From Eutreptiella sp. 'Long Island Sound 2002' (lineage: Eukaryota; Euglenozoa; Euglenophyceae; Eutreptiales; Eutreptiaceae): 64,000 bases of DNA. The position numbers and the translations under genes are program-made. Positions 11,940 through 23,895 of the stretch are shown piece by piece. Below the pieces are notes generated by a model that saw nothing but the letters and a program-made list of their open reading frames with translations, made no database searches and had not been told where the DNA came from. The stretch covers positions 104,723,367 to 104,787,366 of the forward strand of contig OZ038381.1 in NCBI GenBank assembly GCA_964036045.1, given 5' to 3'. Positions within the stretch are counted from its first letter, which is position 1. Each line of letters starts with the position of its first letter.

Positions 11940-12510
11940 TTTCGGTAACCCCGCCAGCCCTGGCTGGGGTCTTTGGTGGGTGCGTTTGGGTAGGGTTTGT
12001 GGTGTCGCCCCTCTTTTGCCGGCTCGGGTTTGCGGTGTTTGCGGTTGGGCTTGGGTATCGGCCTGCACGCCACCTTTGTTGGTTAGGGTTGTGGGACGAG
12101 CGTGGTTGTGTGCGCGCTCCGCCTGCACCCCGCCGTTCCCGGTTCTGGTGTGCGGTGTGGGAGTGCGTGCTGGGGTCTGGGTTTCGGCTGCGCCCCGCCA
12201 CTCTTTGGGGAGGTGTTGGGGTGTGTGTGTGCTTGTGTGCCCGTCCCGCGTGGTCTCCTGCACCTCCTGGTTGGGGATGCTGTGCGGGTGTGTGTGGTTG
12301 GGCCTGGGTAGCTGCCGCCCCCCGCTACTCCTGGCTGGGGCGTTGGGGCGTGTGTGTGTTTGTGTGCGCGCCCCGCCTGTAGCCCGCCTTTCCTGGCTGG
12401 GGTGTGCTGTATGGGCGTGCGTGCTGGGCTCGGGTTTTGGCTGTGCCGCGCCCTTCCTGGTTGCGTTGTTGGGGTGTGTGTGCGGTCGTGCGTGTGCCCG
12501 GCCTGCCCCT
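11940..12510. repeat. Degenerate GT-rich minisatellite
   Basis: About eight degenerate units of 60-80 bp carry CCTGGCTGGGG, GTGTGTGTG and TGCACCCCGCC-like blocks. Read on the opposite strand these match the CCAGCCAGGATGG / CAAACACACACC units inside the direct repeats at 3660-3950 and 5145-5400. The same family therefore occurs in both orientations. Long open frames here are by-products of repetition. Confidence 0.65.
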
Positions 12511-13650
12511 GCCCTTCGTGGGGGGCCGCCTGTGGCGCGGGGGTGTGCGGGTGTTGCCGTTGGTGGGGTTTGCCCCCCCCCCTCCCCTTTGGTTCTGGTT
12601 TTTTTTTTTCGGGGGGCGGGTGTGTCGTCTCTTGGCTTTGTGGTGTCGGTTGCTGGCTGTCCCGGTCTTGGGTCTCGTGGTCTCTATCCCCCCATCCCCT
12701 CTCGGGCTGCGTTGTATTTTTTTTTCGTCCCAGCGTGGTGTGTGTCGGCGTGTTTTGGGTGTTCCTTTTCCCGGTGGGCCGCTGCTGCCGGCCTTCGTGT
12801 TGCCGGTTTTGGCTGGCTGGTCCCCCTGTGCCCCTCTGGGGGGTCCTGTTTTCGGTGCCGTCTGGCCAGGAGGCTTGGCCGCCTCTTGCAGTGTTCGTGG
12901 GCGGTTTGGTGGCTGTGGGCCGTTCTCGCGCCCGCCCCCCTGTTTGTATTTCGGGGGGGGTCTGCCTGTTCCTTCTCTGCCTTCCCTGGGCTGGCGCACG
13001 CACTGGTCGGCATTCAGTGTGGTCTTCCGGGTTGCTGTTGGTGGTTGCGTTTTGGCAGGCCGTGCCCCGGCCCCATGGGTCGGGTGGGTTATGTACACGT
13101 TGGGCTCGGTGCCTCTTCCTGCCGGGTTAGGTTCTGGCTCTGCCGGCTGCGCGGCTGCGCGAGGCTGCTTCGTGTGGCCCTGGGTTAGGGGGGCCGGGGT
13201 TTTCCCTGTCTTTTCGCCTCCGCGGTGCCGGTTTTAACTTTCTGGCGGCGGTTTCTGTGGGTGGACCGCCACCGTTGTTGCCGGGCGTGCGGTGGCCCCT
13301 TGCCAGTGTGTGGCGGGCTGGTGCGGTTCCTTCCGGGGTGTGCGGTGGCTTGTTTTGTTTAGACCTTCGGTTAGCGTCCCTTGCTTTGGTGTTGTGGTGT
13401 GCTGTGGTGCGCTGTGTTGCGCCGTGCCGTGCCGTGGTGTGCCGCTCTGTGCCGCGTCACGTTGCTTCGTGCCGTGGCATGTTGTGCTTTGGGGTGCCTT
13501 GTCGTGGTGCGTTGCACTGTGGCGCGCTGCGGTGGGGTGTGCCATGCTGCCTCACGTTTTGCCGTCGTGGGTCGGTGAAGGTCAGTCCGGCCTGTGTCGT
13601 TGTGCGGAGTGCCGGTCAGAGTGTGGCTGGCTGGTTGCTGGCAGGTGCGG
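12511..13650. other. GT-rich low-complexity sequence, A-poor on the plus strand
   Basis: The plus strand is strongly depleted in A and full of GTG, TTG and GCC motifs, with homopolymers of C, T and G near 12576, 12600 and 12715. From 13380 to 13560 it becomes an irregular GTGCTGTGTTGCGCCGTGCC tract. The minus strand is the T-poor strand, as in the ORF to the right, and may be the 3' end of that element. Confidence 0.5.
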
Positions 13651-16112
13651 TTAGGTGTCAGAGGCTCGCTGGGTCCGTGCTGTGGGGGTCTGAGTGTGCC
13701 GCTCGGGCTGGTTGGTCGGTTAGGTGTCCCTGGGGTTGCCCTCCCTGGTGGCCTGTGCCTTGGTCCCGTGTCCTCTGGGGGTCCCGGCCCCTAGCGCTGG
13801 GTGCTGTGGCCGTGCCTTCGTCCTCTTCCGGTGCCTGTGAGGTGGTCCTTGTGGTGGCCGGGGTCGTCGCCTGGCGGTGAGGGCGTGGTGGTGGGCTGCG
13901 CGGCGGTGTTCCCAGCGGCTTCCTTTGTGGGTGTAGCTCGTTCTCCCTGTGTAGGTCTGCCCTCCATCCCCTGTGTGGTTTCCGGTGGCTGGTGGGCGTG
14001 TGCCGGTGTGATCCGTACGGCGTCCGATTCGTGCTTCGGCGGCGTGTGTTGGGGGCGTGCGCCCCCGGGGGTCGTGCGGCGTCCGCTGGGGGTGTGGAGG
14101 CGCTGGACCCTCTGTCGTGGTATGCCCTTCCTGCATGTGGGTCCTGGTGCCCGCCGTGGTTTCCTGTTTCTCTGCGCCTCGGTCCCCGTTCCTTCCCCTT
14201 CCTGGCCCTTGGGTGGTTTCCTGCTCCCACGTTGTGTCGCTTCCGGTGCCCTGTTCCTATGGGCGCCTGCCTGTCACTTGGGGCCCTTCTGTGCCCCCTT
14301 GTCGGAGTGCCCCTTTCTGTTCCTTGCCCTCCCCTTGCCCGTGCCCTTTCCCTTCCTGGTGTGGTGGTGGTGGGGTGGGGGGGGGGGCGCCGATGGCCCT
14401 GGCCTGGGGGTGGGTGGCCTGGAGCTATTGGCGGAGGGTTCGGGGGGTGTAGGGGGGGCGGAGGCCCTGGACCACGTCCCGGAGGAGGGACTCCCATGCC
14501 GCTTGCGGCATGATGGCCTCCGAGGCGGCCTCGTAATGGTTGGCGGGGTTGCCGGAGCGGATCTCCTCGAAGGTGTGCACCATGTGCACCCCTTCTCACC
14601 TTCCCGCTCCCCCGGCTCACTTCACCCAGCGGCGGAGCTCCTGCAAGGCGGGGGCAGACCACCAGGCGAGGTGGGCGGGGCCTGGGGGGGGGGGAGGGGT
14701 CCGAGCTCGAGGTCCTGAAGTGGTGGGAGGAGGACGTGGACATGCGGCGGTGGCGGGCGTGGCGGTGCGTGGGGGAGCAGGAGCGGCGGTGGCAGGGGCT
14801 TGGGGTGGAGGATTGGTACGGGCGACGGGAGGAACGGGAAGCCTGGTGGGCCCCGCCGGGGGAGGGGGAGGTGGACATGGGGCGGCGTTGGCCCGCGTGG
14901 TGGCGCCTGGGGGAGTGGGAGCGGGGCCAGGGGGGGTCATTGTGGCGCCTTGGGGAGCGGGGGAGGCGCGAGTGGGTGGTTGAGGCGCGGTGGCGGTGTG
15001 GAGAGTTTTGGCGCCGGCGGTGGGTGCGCCGTGCGGGGGTGAAGCGGCTGCGCCGACGTTTGAGGGACCGGGCCTCGTCGCTCGAGTCGGACCAGTCAGG
15101 AGGTGTCGGCGGGACCTGGGAGGCCTCGCGTGGTGCCGCCTGGTACTGGGGGGGGGGGGAAGTCCCCAGCCCTCCATGGATCTGCCACGTAGGGGTGCGG
15201 TGGCAGCAGCGGCTGGTGGTACGGGTTGAGTGACTGTCCCTGGTGTGGTTCGGCCCGGGAGGCCCCTTCGGCGTGGACGTGGCGGCCGGGGGGATACGGT
15301 GCCTGGTACGGGGGGGTCGGCCCCTGTTGGTAGGTGGGGTATGGGGGTGGAGCGCCTGGTGGCTGCCATCCCATATGCTGGTGCTGCTCGTGCACGGGGG
15401 GTTGTGGCCCGGTGGGGTAGGGTGGTGGGCAGTGGTAGTCGTGCGGGTGGTGTTGGTGGTGGTGGTGGTGGGGCCGCTGGTGGTGGTGGCGCTGGTAGTG
15501 GTGGGGATGGTGCTGCGGGTATGGCCCTAGGACCCCTTCCGGATATTCCGGTCCCCCTGGTGGGGCTGGGGGGTCGGACATCGTGCGCAGTCCCTGGGGA
15601 CGTAATGTTTGGTGGGCAGCAGGGGCCGCTCGGGGGCCGGGCTTAACGGTGATTGTGGTCGAGGGGTCCCACTTCCCTGGGTTGGTCTGGCCAGCGGGGG
15701 TGATGGTTTGTTGGGGGCGGATGACGGGGCGCTTGCAGATGGGGGTCGTGACGAGGGTTTGGACGGGGTTGTGTTGGGTGGCCGCCTCTGTAGTGGCGGC
15801 GGCTGCTGGTGGGAGGGGGGGGTGGGTTGTGGTGGGTTGGGGGTCCTGGTTTGGGTTAGGGTTTGGGTTAGGGGGGTGTCGCTTGGGTTGGCGTCGTTGC
15901 GTTCGTGGTGTTGTGGGCTGCGTGGGGTGGTGTTGTAGGTGCCGCTGTTGCTGGTGGTACGCTTGTTTGGGCGCCTGCTTGGGGTTGGAGTCGGGTTTGA
16001 GGTTGGGGTGCGGTTCCACGTTGAGGAGGACCTCGGTCCGGAGGTAGGAGGGCGGCGGTGCGAGGTTGGGGGGTTTCCCGGTGCGCTGCCGGGGTGCCTG
16101 AATCGCCTGTGT
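13651..16112 (-). pseudogene. Pro/His-rich retroelement-like ORF, 3' portion, split by LTR element
   Basis: Read on the minus strand from 16112, one frame is open through a Pro/Gln/His-rich region (for example RTMSDPPAPPGGPEYPEG) down to a run of twelve G at 15148-15159. After that run the coding-like signal moves to another frame (DWSDSSDEARSLKRRRSRF). It shifts again at eleven G at 14684-14694 to a third frame (AWWSAPALQELRRWVK, then FEEIRSGNPANHYEAASEA after two in-frame TGA). Basic Lys/Arg-rich residues follow before the frame dissolves near 13.7 kb. The order of disordered Pro-rich, Arg/Ser-rich and short helical blocks suits a retroelement ORF1/Gag, but no zinc knuckle or RT is visible, so the family is not established. 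The 5' part lies at 29235-29734 beyond the inserted element. The two homopolymer shifts could be sequencing errors. Confidence 0.55.
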
Positions 16113-16116
16113 GGGG
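16113..16116. other. Target site duplication GGGG, left copy
   Basis: GGGG precedes the 5' LTR and GGGG follows the 3' LTR at 29235-29238. The sequence is simple, but counting it once restores an open minus-strand frame across the insertion, which supports a 4 bp duplication. Confidence 0.7.
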
Positions 16117-18463
16117 TGAAGCCGGTTCGGACCCCCGTGGCCATCTTTGGGTCACTTGGGGTGTGTATCTATGTGCCGGCAAGCCGCCATTGGCTGATAT
16201 CATATTCTCCCGTCCACCTGACCTAACCCGATGTGATAGTGTGATAGGTTTGGCCATTCCGGCTATGAGCGGCCATATTCAGTACTGAGGCGCCGCCAGC
16301 GGAGATCTATATATCAGAATATCAAGAATCAACAGGGTTTTTGTATCATAATGTTTCCGTAATTTTTCAGCCTTCGGTTCTGATGGTCAATGTATCGGCG
16401 ACTGTCAGTTGGCTCGCGATTTTGCGGTAACCGAATGGTTAACTGTTTTTTACAGATTTTTTGGCGGAAACCCCGATTAAGGGTCAGATTTCATCGGTAA
16501 GGGGTTCGTTGCTTCCGCAATTTTCATATTATATACTCGCAAAATTAATCCGATTTTTTCAGACTTTCAGAATCGGATTTTCGACTTCGACATCGCCGCA
16601 CTTGATATGACGAATCTCGAGTGGTCTGACATTTTTCCCCGATCACGAATCAGCCTTCTTTTTGTTATGCCCTTCATTTGTCTTGGAGATATAGTCGAAA
16701 CAAAAGTGATTCGTGAGACCACTTTGAAAGGTCATATCTCCGGCTCACGGCGAGGCATAACAATTTCGAGAATTGGGTTGGAACTGCCTTGGTCTCAACT
16801 AAATTGGGGAAGGATCAAACGCCTTTGGTGTGTACACATGCCCGGTATAGAAAGGGATAAGGGTCAAGAGGGTAGAAAGTGATATATAACTCTTGGACCG
16901 TGCAATGGAATATTTTATTGCGACTTTTGAGTGTATTGCATGAGTGTTGGGGTTGCATAGCAACTTTTCTTTGGGTTCCTACGTATTTTTAACGTGAAGT
17001 TATGTCCATGGAGGGGCATGGCATATCATGGTGGGAGCCACTATTGAGGGTATGTGTTATATGCATGGTTTATGTCTTGATATGCTCACGCCCATGTTAT
17101 ATATCTTCGTGTGGCCGAGGAGATGGGGAACCACACGTGACAATGGCTTTGCCCATGTCCCAATTTTGGGATTCAAAGCGCTAGACTAAGTTTACCGCGT
17201 ATGTATTGCTCATGGTTTGTTTGGCAAAGAGATCCATGAGTGCACTCCCATTTTCATGGGGCATGTAGATATGAGTGGCGAAGGTATCTCCATGCGTCTG
17301 ATTGGGGATCCAAGTGGGAGAATTGTTCGCAAATGGTTCCAATCATTTGTGTATTGAACCATGAGCGGATATCATGGGTGAGCATAGAGATACACTATCA
17401 TGACAACTTTGTATTTGGACATATTTTCATGTTTTTGACCTCAATTTTTGCTCATTTTTGCGTTTTGTGTACTTACCTGGTCGGCAAACAGCAAGAAGCC
17501 TATGGGGAGTCGAACCATGGTATGTTGTTCATATGTTGGCATATGCTGTGGAGTTGAACACCACCATACGCCCGATCGCATACTCCATTTGGCTTGTCGC
17601 ACGAAGGATTACAAGATTTGGTCTCAAGATCATGGGCTGACTTGGGCAGTGCGTGGCGCCCATATCTGAAGGGGTTTCGAGAGTAAGGTGGGGATGTACA
17701 TGGGCATTGATCTTTGGTCTCCATTCTCCATGATTACTAGACTTCCATTCCATGCATGCTTTGAGCCTTCGGATAAGTGGTAACTTCAACTTTGAGCATA
17801 TATTTGATATATGGCCAATATGGTGTGAATTCACAGTTTTTTGGCATGTTATGAGTTCAAACTCATGGGGCATATCTCTAAGCCCATCCGACTCCAACTC
17901 CAACCAAGGTTATGTCAGGGTAGGGCAGGGTACTGGTTGCCACTCTAGGCCATGACACGCCACTCCTCTTATTGGGCTAGGATTTAGAGGCTTGGGAGTG
18001 AACACATTTTTGGGGTTTGTGTATTGACTTGTGACACATGGCATTCAGCCATCTCATTTGACCTGGTTCAGGGCAATATGTTGGTGAGTCAAGGGAAGGT
18101 CTTGAGTCCAGGGAATGAGGGGTTTATGGCTGTGAATGTGTAGGTTTACCTCTTTCCCCAACTTTGTACTTTTTGTGTTCATATGCCAATTTCAGGGCTT
18201 TCTTCCTTGGTGCAATTCTTGTACATGCCCGCCATCGTGAGACCATCGATGTGCTGAACGGAAGCCCGCAGTGTGAATTGGGTTATTGCTGTCTTTGTGG
18301 GATCTGGTTGCTGTTCAGGGTTGAAGGAGGATTTTTTTTTCTATATTTTCTGGATTTTGGACCCTGGATTTTGAGGAATGCAAACATTGATCAGGAGCAA
18401 GTCAGCAGGGATTACAGGCGGAAGGGGCACAGCGGGGGCCGGTCCTGGTAGGGACCTTCTTTA
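16117..18463 (+). repeat. 5' long terminal repeat
   Basis: Matches 26888-29234 end to end with equal length. It starts TGAAGCCGGTTCGGACCCCC and ends GGGACCTTCTTTA. The LTR is unusually AT-rich from about 16.3 to 18.2 kb compared with the internal region. Promoter and polyadenylation signals should lie here, but I could not place them with confidence. Small open frames occur in both LTR copies and have no recognised product. Confidence 0.95.
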
Positions 18464-18475
18464 TGGTAGCAGAGG
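18464..18475 (+). promoter_or_regulatory. Primer-binding site for initiator methionine tRNA
   Basis: TGGTAGCAGAGG begins at the base right after the 5' LTR. It is complementary to the 3' end (CCTCTGCTACCA) of eukaryotic initiator tRNA-Met of the animal/fungal-like type. This is the usual primer for many Ty3/gypsy elements. Its exact abutment to the LTR confirms the LTR boundary. Confidence 0.9.
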
Positions 18476-18630
18476 CGTACCTGCTGCCCCTACCTACCGC
18501 CAACCCGGGGACTTGGGCCCCTATGAGCGCTGCCCAAGTACGCCCCGGGTGCGTATTGTGGACTCGGTGGAGACCACGCCGGAAGTTGAAGCCCGAAGAG
18601 AAGTACGACGTTCGGGAAGAGGAGGACTTG

Positions 18631-21383
18631 ACATGGAGGACCTGGTCTCCATGTGTGAGAGTCGCTGCCGAAAGGCATGCAACCTCCGCTCCGCCGCGGA
18701 GGACTCTGAGGAGGCCTGCCATTCAGGCAGCAGTGGAGGACGGGCCCGGCGCTACCGGAAGCGCGGGTCACTCAAGCCCGCGGCAGGGGACGCCGGGGCT
18801 ATGGATACGGACCCCAGCCCGGTCAGGCTGTGGGACTCTGAGCACTCCGAGGGCTATCGGACAGCTTATGAGCAACCCTCGGAGTCAGAGGAGACGGCCA
18901 GACCGCCCACAAGGGCGAACACGGCCCCAGAACCCAGCCTGGAGCATGATGCCGAGGCGTTGGAGAGGCCCGCCAGAGCCAGGATGGCGCCTGTGGCCCG
19001 GCACACGGAGCCAACGCGGGATAGCATGGGCGACACACCCATGGCGGGGGACTCCGAGGCGCCGGGAACCGCGGGATGTGCCGGATCAGGTGGAAAGCAC
19101 GCTGAGTGCCACTGCGAGCACATGTCGTTCCTCAAGGGCAAGTAACCAAAGATGGGGATGGACGCCATCGTGCATCGCCTAGACCGCCTGGACAACGCGA
19201 AGGACGGTCTAGAGGAGGACCTCGCAGGGATTCTGGATGACCAGTCGGCTGCGGAGAGAGACATGTCGGAGCTGCGAGCGGAATAGGCCCAGTACCGGGA
19301 GAATCTGGAGCTGGCCCTGCAGAAGCAGCAGCGAGTGGTGGACAGCCTCCTCAACCTGGTGGAGGACATGTCGGGACGCCTGAGAAGGCTAGAGGAGCTA
19401 CAACCCCTCGCCTCGGGTCCGGAGCTCCCGGCAAAGCCGGCCGCGGCAGAGCTGGTGGAGCGGGTTAAGACCCTCAGGAGCGCCATGGATAAACCCATGG
19501 GCGGCCCTGTAGAGGCACCCTACGCGCCTCCGCGTGTTGACCCGGGTGCGCTGCCGTTTGTTCCCATGTTCAGCGAATCCACAATGCTCGGGGAACACAC
19601 GGCACCGGCTGGGTCCATGCGGGAAGCGCACGTAACCACGGACCCGAGGAGCCTGACGGTACAGATGTCCCACGCCACCGCGGATTTAATGCCAACTACG
19701 AATACCCATGCAGTTTATGCGGAGTAGGAGATCCAGAGTCAGACCATGCAGGGGCGAACCATGGGAAGCGCCAACGGACATGGTCGGAGCCACCCAGGCG
19801 GAAATCTGTGGGCGAAGGACCCCACTACGGGGATATGGACAGCCGATGGAGCAAGTCCTTCCCGCATTCCAAACCCCATTGGTTCAGGCCCAACTGGACC
19901 GCACTCCATGGAGGTGAGGGATGTACGGGGAGTGTACTCACACCCCCCGGCCACAGGTGGTATCCGTCTCGGTGGAGTGGTGGCTGGTGACGTCGGAGAC
20001 GCCATCAGGATTGACGACCTTAGGGGAATCAAAATCCCCTACTATGATGGCAACCCCTCCAACCTGGACGACTTCATCCTGGATTGGGAGGACTTCGCTG
20101 AGGAGGTCGTCGGCGAGATGCGGGGAGCGCCGCGGGACAAGTGGGTATGCCGGACATTCCCACACCGGCTGGCGCAGGACCTGAAGGAGGAGCTGCGGGA
20201 TCAGATCCGGGAAGGATTGATCCGTACAGAGCAGGCCTGCCTCCAGTGGTTGGAGGATGAGGAGCGGGTGGACGCTCCGAACCAGAAGCTGGAGGACTTG
20301 TGGTCCATCCCGCTGCCGCTGGACTGCGGTGAGCTGCGGGTCCGGGAGTGGAACCGGTACCTGCGAAAGTACCGAAGATGCCTCAAGCTGGTGGAGGACT
20401 GGAATGAGGCCAGCGAGATCCGCCACCTGCTGAAGGACGTCCTCCCCGGCAACTGGAAGAGGAGAGTGGAGGACGAGGAGAAGAAGCGAGCGAAGAAGCG
20501 CGTGGCGGTGAGGATCATGGCGGCGGAGGATACCCATGCGGGTATCATGGAGTTCTTCAGGAGGAACCTGGGCGAACCCAACCGCATGTTGGGACTGCAG
20601 AACGCCGTGTACGTGGAGGTATTTGGAGACTCCATGGGGCAAAGGTTGCTGCCCCTCAACAACGTGGAGTGGAGGCGCGGGGAGCCGCTGAGGATGCAGG
20701 TCATCTTGGCCCGCGTGAGCCTCGACGAAATCGTGAAGTACATCACGGTGGAGTTGAAGCTCAATGCGAAGAACGAGGCCCGCGTGCAGGATCGACATGG
20801 TCATGGACAACGAGGCCACCGAGAAGACCGCCATCATCGGGAGATCCAGGAGGACACGGCCAACTCCGCGGAGGATGGTAGTGGAAGTGGCCAAGACCAC
20901 TTGTCCCGGGAGGATCACGAGGAGGCCCACTTCTTCGCGTTTGTGGCGCACAACGTGAGGGACCATGGGCAGGATCGGTCCAGATGGAGCCGGGTGGGAC
21001 CTAAGAAGGGCAAAGAGCCAAGGAGGATCGGGAACCCACCGCTCTCGTTCCGGGAATACAGGTCTCAGCACGACGGGTGCTGGGTCCGTTATGGCAAGGG
21101 AAACAACCATGCACATGACCACCGTCAGTGCAAGGTGTATGAGGCGGACAAGAAGGCCTACTTCGCCGCCCACCCCGAGAAGAAGCCCAAGGAGCAGCGG
21201 ATTTCCGATTGGAAGGCGAAGGGCGGAGACGGGGGAAAAGGCCAAGGCAAAGGCCAAGGAAAAGGCGGAGAAAGAGGCTATGGTGGTGGACCTGGCCGAG
21301 ACCGACGAGTGAGGTCGATCGAGGAGGTTGCTGAGGACATGTTGAGGATGTTGGAGGAACTCAAAGCCCAGCAACGTGGTTGA
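18631..21383 (+). pseudogene. gag: gag of the chromovirus, with in-frame stops
   Basis: A single frame carries the whole protein. I place the start at the first in-frame ATG after the primer site (18631, MEDLVSMCESR). It is broken by TAA at 19143, TAG at 19284 and TAG at 19725; each sits where Gln would fit its surroundings. The N-terminal part is acidic and disordered. A short coiled coil follows at 19160-19420. From 19990 to 20760 comes a capsid-like region (IPYYDGNPSNLDDFILDWED, typical of a Retrotrans_gag-type domain). Near 21070-21140 a Cys/His cluster (HDGCWVRYGKGNNHAHDH, then QC) looks like a modified nucleic-acid-binding knuckle, followed by a Gly/Lys-rich basic tail. The frame ends in TGA at 21381. 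Pol overlaps in the +1 frame, so pol may be made by frameshifting. Confidence 0.85.
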
Positions 21384-23124
21384 CAAAGTCCTGGCGGATC
21401 GCAGCTGGAAAGGGGTTGCGGGAAGTCAAGTCTAGAGGAGCCCCCACGGGAGTGGGACCTCGGAGGTCTCTCCTCCGAAGATCAGTGGAATCCCTGAGGA
21501 ATGCGAGGCACGTTGGGTGCCAAAGAAGGCTCCAGAAGAGCCAAAACCACTGAGTTTTGCCACTCCCAACCCCTGGAGCGCCCTGCCAAGGGAAGTACAT
21601 GTCGGTACGGGACATGGCAAGAAGGAAGGAACGACCAAGGAGAGCCCCGTGGACGGGCAGGACCAACCCAAGATCTACACCATCCGTGACCATACCCTTG
21701 AAGTCCTGATGCACCCGGACGTGCTAGAGTTGCATGCCGTGAGAGTCGTCCACACACCTCATGGCGACGAGCGGCAGTTGCACTTGAAAGTGCGACTACG
21801 GTGCGGACGAGAGGAGAAGGTGGTGGATGTGTTAGTGGATACGGGTGCCCAGGTGAGCCTGGTCCGGAGAGGGTTGTTCAAGGAGGATCTCCTGCAGCCC
21901 AGCCGGAGACCGGTCCGCCTGAAGGTCGCCAACGGAGAGATTCTGGGTGGTGGCACCCATGAGGCCACTATCAGTATGGAATTCTGGGAGCATGAGCGCT
22001 TGAACTGCCCTGATCAGGCGAAGAGAAGCACTCTATCCGGGAAACTCTATGTGGCCGACATTACAGATTGGGATATGATCATGGGGTATGACTTCATGGT
22101 GGCAAACGCCATTGGAGCCCTTCCCCATCGTGCAACGCTGGTCCGGGAGGATGATGAATGCCTCACATGGCTGTCCACGGACTATGCATACGGATCCTCC
22201 CAATGGAATGCGGAGGAAGAGGGTCGGATCGTCCAAGCGGTGCAAGCTGTGGGTGCCAAGTCCAGAGGAGACCGCGGAGTTCAGCTCACGGAGTATGGAA
22301 TGGCGCCGCAGGTGTATACCAGGATGATCCAGACGCTGGGAGCCGAAGCGCCCGAGACGGACGTCTTTGCTTCCTGGGATGCCCCACTTCTGAGGAAGTG
22401 TAGGCGGCACTGGCATCGAGGAGACTCAGCCTGGCACCGACATTGGGGTTTGAAGGAGTGGGGACCCATGTATTGGCATGGCTCCCTGGACAATACCAGA
22501 CGTACGGTGGGGAAGATCATCGCGGATAGGGCGAAGGGGATCCTGGTCATAACCGGCATAGGATCCACCCCATGTCCGCTGGAGGGTCTCAAGTCGACGC
22601 TGGACTCCATCACCCTGAACGAGATGTCATTCGGGCCAGAGGAGGAGTTGTTCATCGACGCCAAGGGTGTATCAATGCCCTCCCCGGGTCAAGCGTGGGG
22701 TACCAAGGCTTTCCTGGTGGATGGGGCGCAAGCCCAGCCCACGGGTGATGAAGCATTCATCCGTAGGGTGGAGGCGGTGCCCATGAAGGTCATGTTTGAG
22801 CCCAAGGAGGGGACGGATCAGCCTATTGATGGCATTGACGTCCTGTCCCACGCCGAGATCGACGACGTCGTCAACTACATGCGGATGGGGATGCACGACC
22901 GTGTGGCAGCCAAGAAGAGGCGGGCCATGGTCACATCTCCGCATTGGTGGGATGACAAGATGTTGGTCACAGGCAAGTACGAGAAGGACGAGTTCGTGGC
23001 GAGGGCCATGGATCACATCGCGGACCAATATAATGGTCTGATTGGGTCGGACCCACCGACATGGGATTTTCCAAGAATGGGTGCCGATAGCGACAGTCAC
23101 CAGCCCGATGCCGCAAATTTCTGA
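21384..23124 (+). pseudogene. pol: pol, protease segment
   Basis: This frame is +1 to gag. Coding-like sequence starts just before the gag stop and meets a TAG at 21433. It is then open from 21436 to the TGA at 23122. The aspartic protease active site is VDTGAQVSLV, with the catalytic Asp codon at 21838-21840, in the usual D-T-G-A form. The protease cleaves the Gag-Pol polyprotein. The later part (for example DMIMGYDFMVANAIGALP) matches the C-terminal half of a retropepsin. Downstream residues have no motif I recognise and probably link protease to RT. Near 23105-23150 the best coding signal switches frame briefly (ISEDYRWEELP), suggesting two compensating indels. Confidence 0.85.
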
Positions 23125-23133
23125 AGATTATCG

Positions 23134-23895
23134 GTGGGAAGAGCTCCCCACGCCGATGAAGACGGCATATCGGACGAGGAGAAGTCGGAATCGGACCCAG
23201 AAGAGGCCTATACCGCAGTGCGGTCCGTTGTATCTATACGCAAGCAAGCGGCCGAAGAGGCCCAGGAGAACCCGAAGGCCGCCGAGCTGAAGGAGAGGCT
23301 GATCCATGCCTATCCGCGGCTATTCAGTGGCGTCGCCAACAAGAACCCTCCAGATCGTGGGAGGTTTGGTAGAGCGAAGATCAAGCTGAAGCCGAACCCG
23401 AATATCTATCGTCATCGGGAGTACCAACTTCACGGCGAGGCCATGAGGAAGCTGTTGGCCGAGTTAATTGAGCGGGGATGGATCGAACCCTCCGACAGTG
23501 AGTGGGCCAGCCCAGCCTTCATCGTGCCCAAGAAGGAGAAGGGCGAGTGGAGGTTGGTGGTGGATTACAGAGGTTTGAACGAGCAGACCGAGCACGACTC
23601 GTACTCGCTTCCCCTGATCGACTTCATCCTCCAAAAACAACAGAAAAACCAGATTTTCACCGTGTTAGACCTGAAGCACGGCTATCACCAGATGCCGCTA
23701 CACCCGGACTCCAGGCCCTGCACAGCGATGTCGACGGCGCTGGGGCCCATGCAGTGGAAAGTGGTGCCTATGGGCGCCAAGAATGGCAACGCTGCTTTCC
23801 AGCGCATGATGGAGGACCTACTCGGTCCTGTCCGGGACTGTGCTGATCCCTTCGTGGATGACATCATCATCGGGTCCGGCACGGAGAACATGACG
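23134..23895 (+). pseudogene. pol: pol, reverse transcriptase N-terminal segment
   Basis: Fingers and palm of a Ty3/gypsy reverse transcriptase. In order I see WASPAFIVPKKEKGEWRLVV, the catalytic-Asp block FTVLDLKHGYHQMPL, AMSTALGPMQWKVVPMG, and the FVDD box at 23851-23862 (FVDDIIIGS). Both Asp residues of the box and the first catalytic Asp are present, so the active site is intact in this part. The frame is in phase with the protease segment across the TGA at 23122. A one-base deletion near 23895 (ATGACGAGGACGAG, expected ACGGAGGAC) shifts the rest into the next frame. The wording of the GPMQWKVVPMG stretch is what led me to a protist or dinoflagellate-like element. Confidence 0.9.

Noticed and set aside
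11827-13188. 453-codon plus-strand open frame
   Set aside because: It is a Gly/Cys/Val/Leu-rich by-product of the GT-rich minisatellite with no domain. The minus strand is the coding-like strand in the adjoining region.
18631-21435. Alternative genetic code with TAA/TAG as Gln
   Set aside because: The Pol C-terminus appears to end naturally at TAA 26492, the transposase ends at TGA, and the stops coexist with frameshifts, so decay is simpler.
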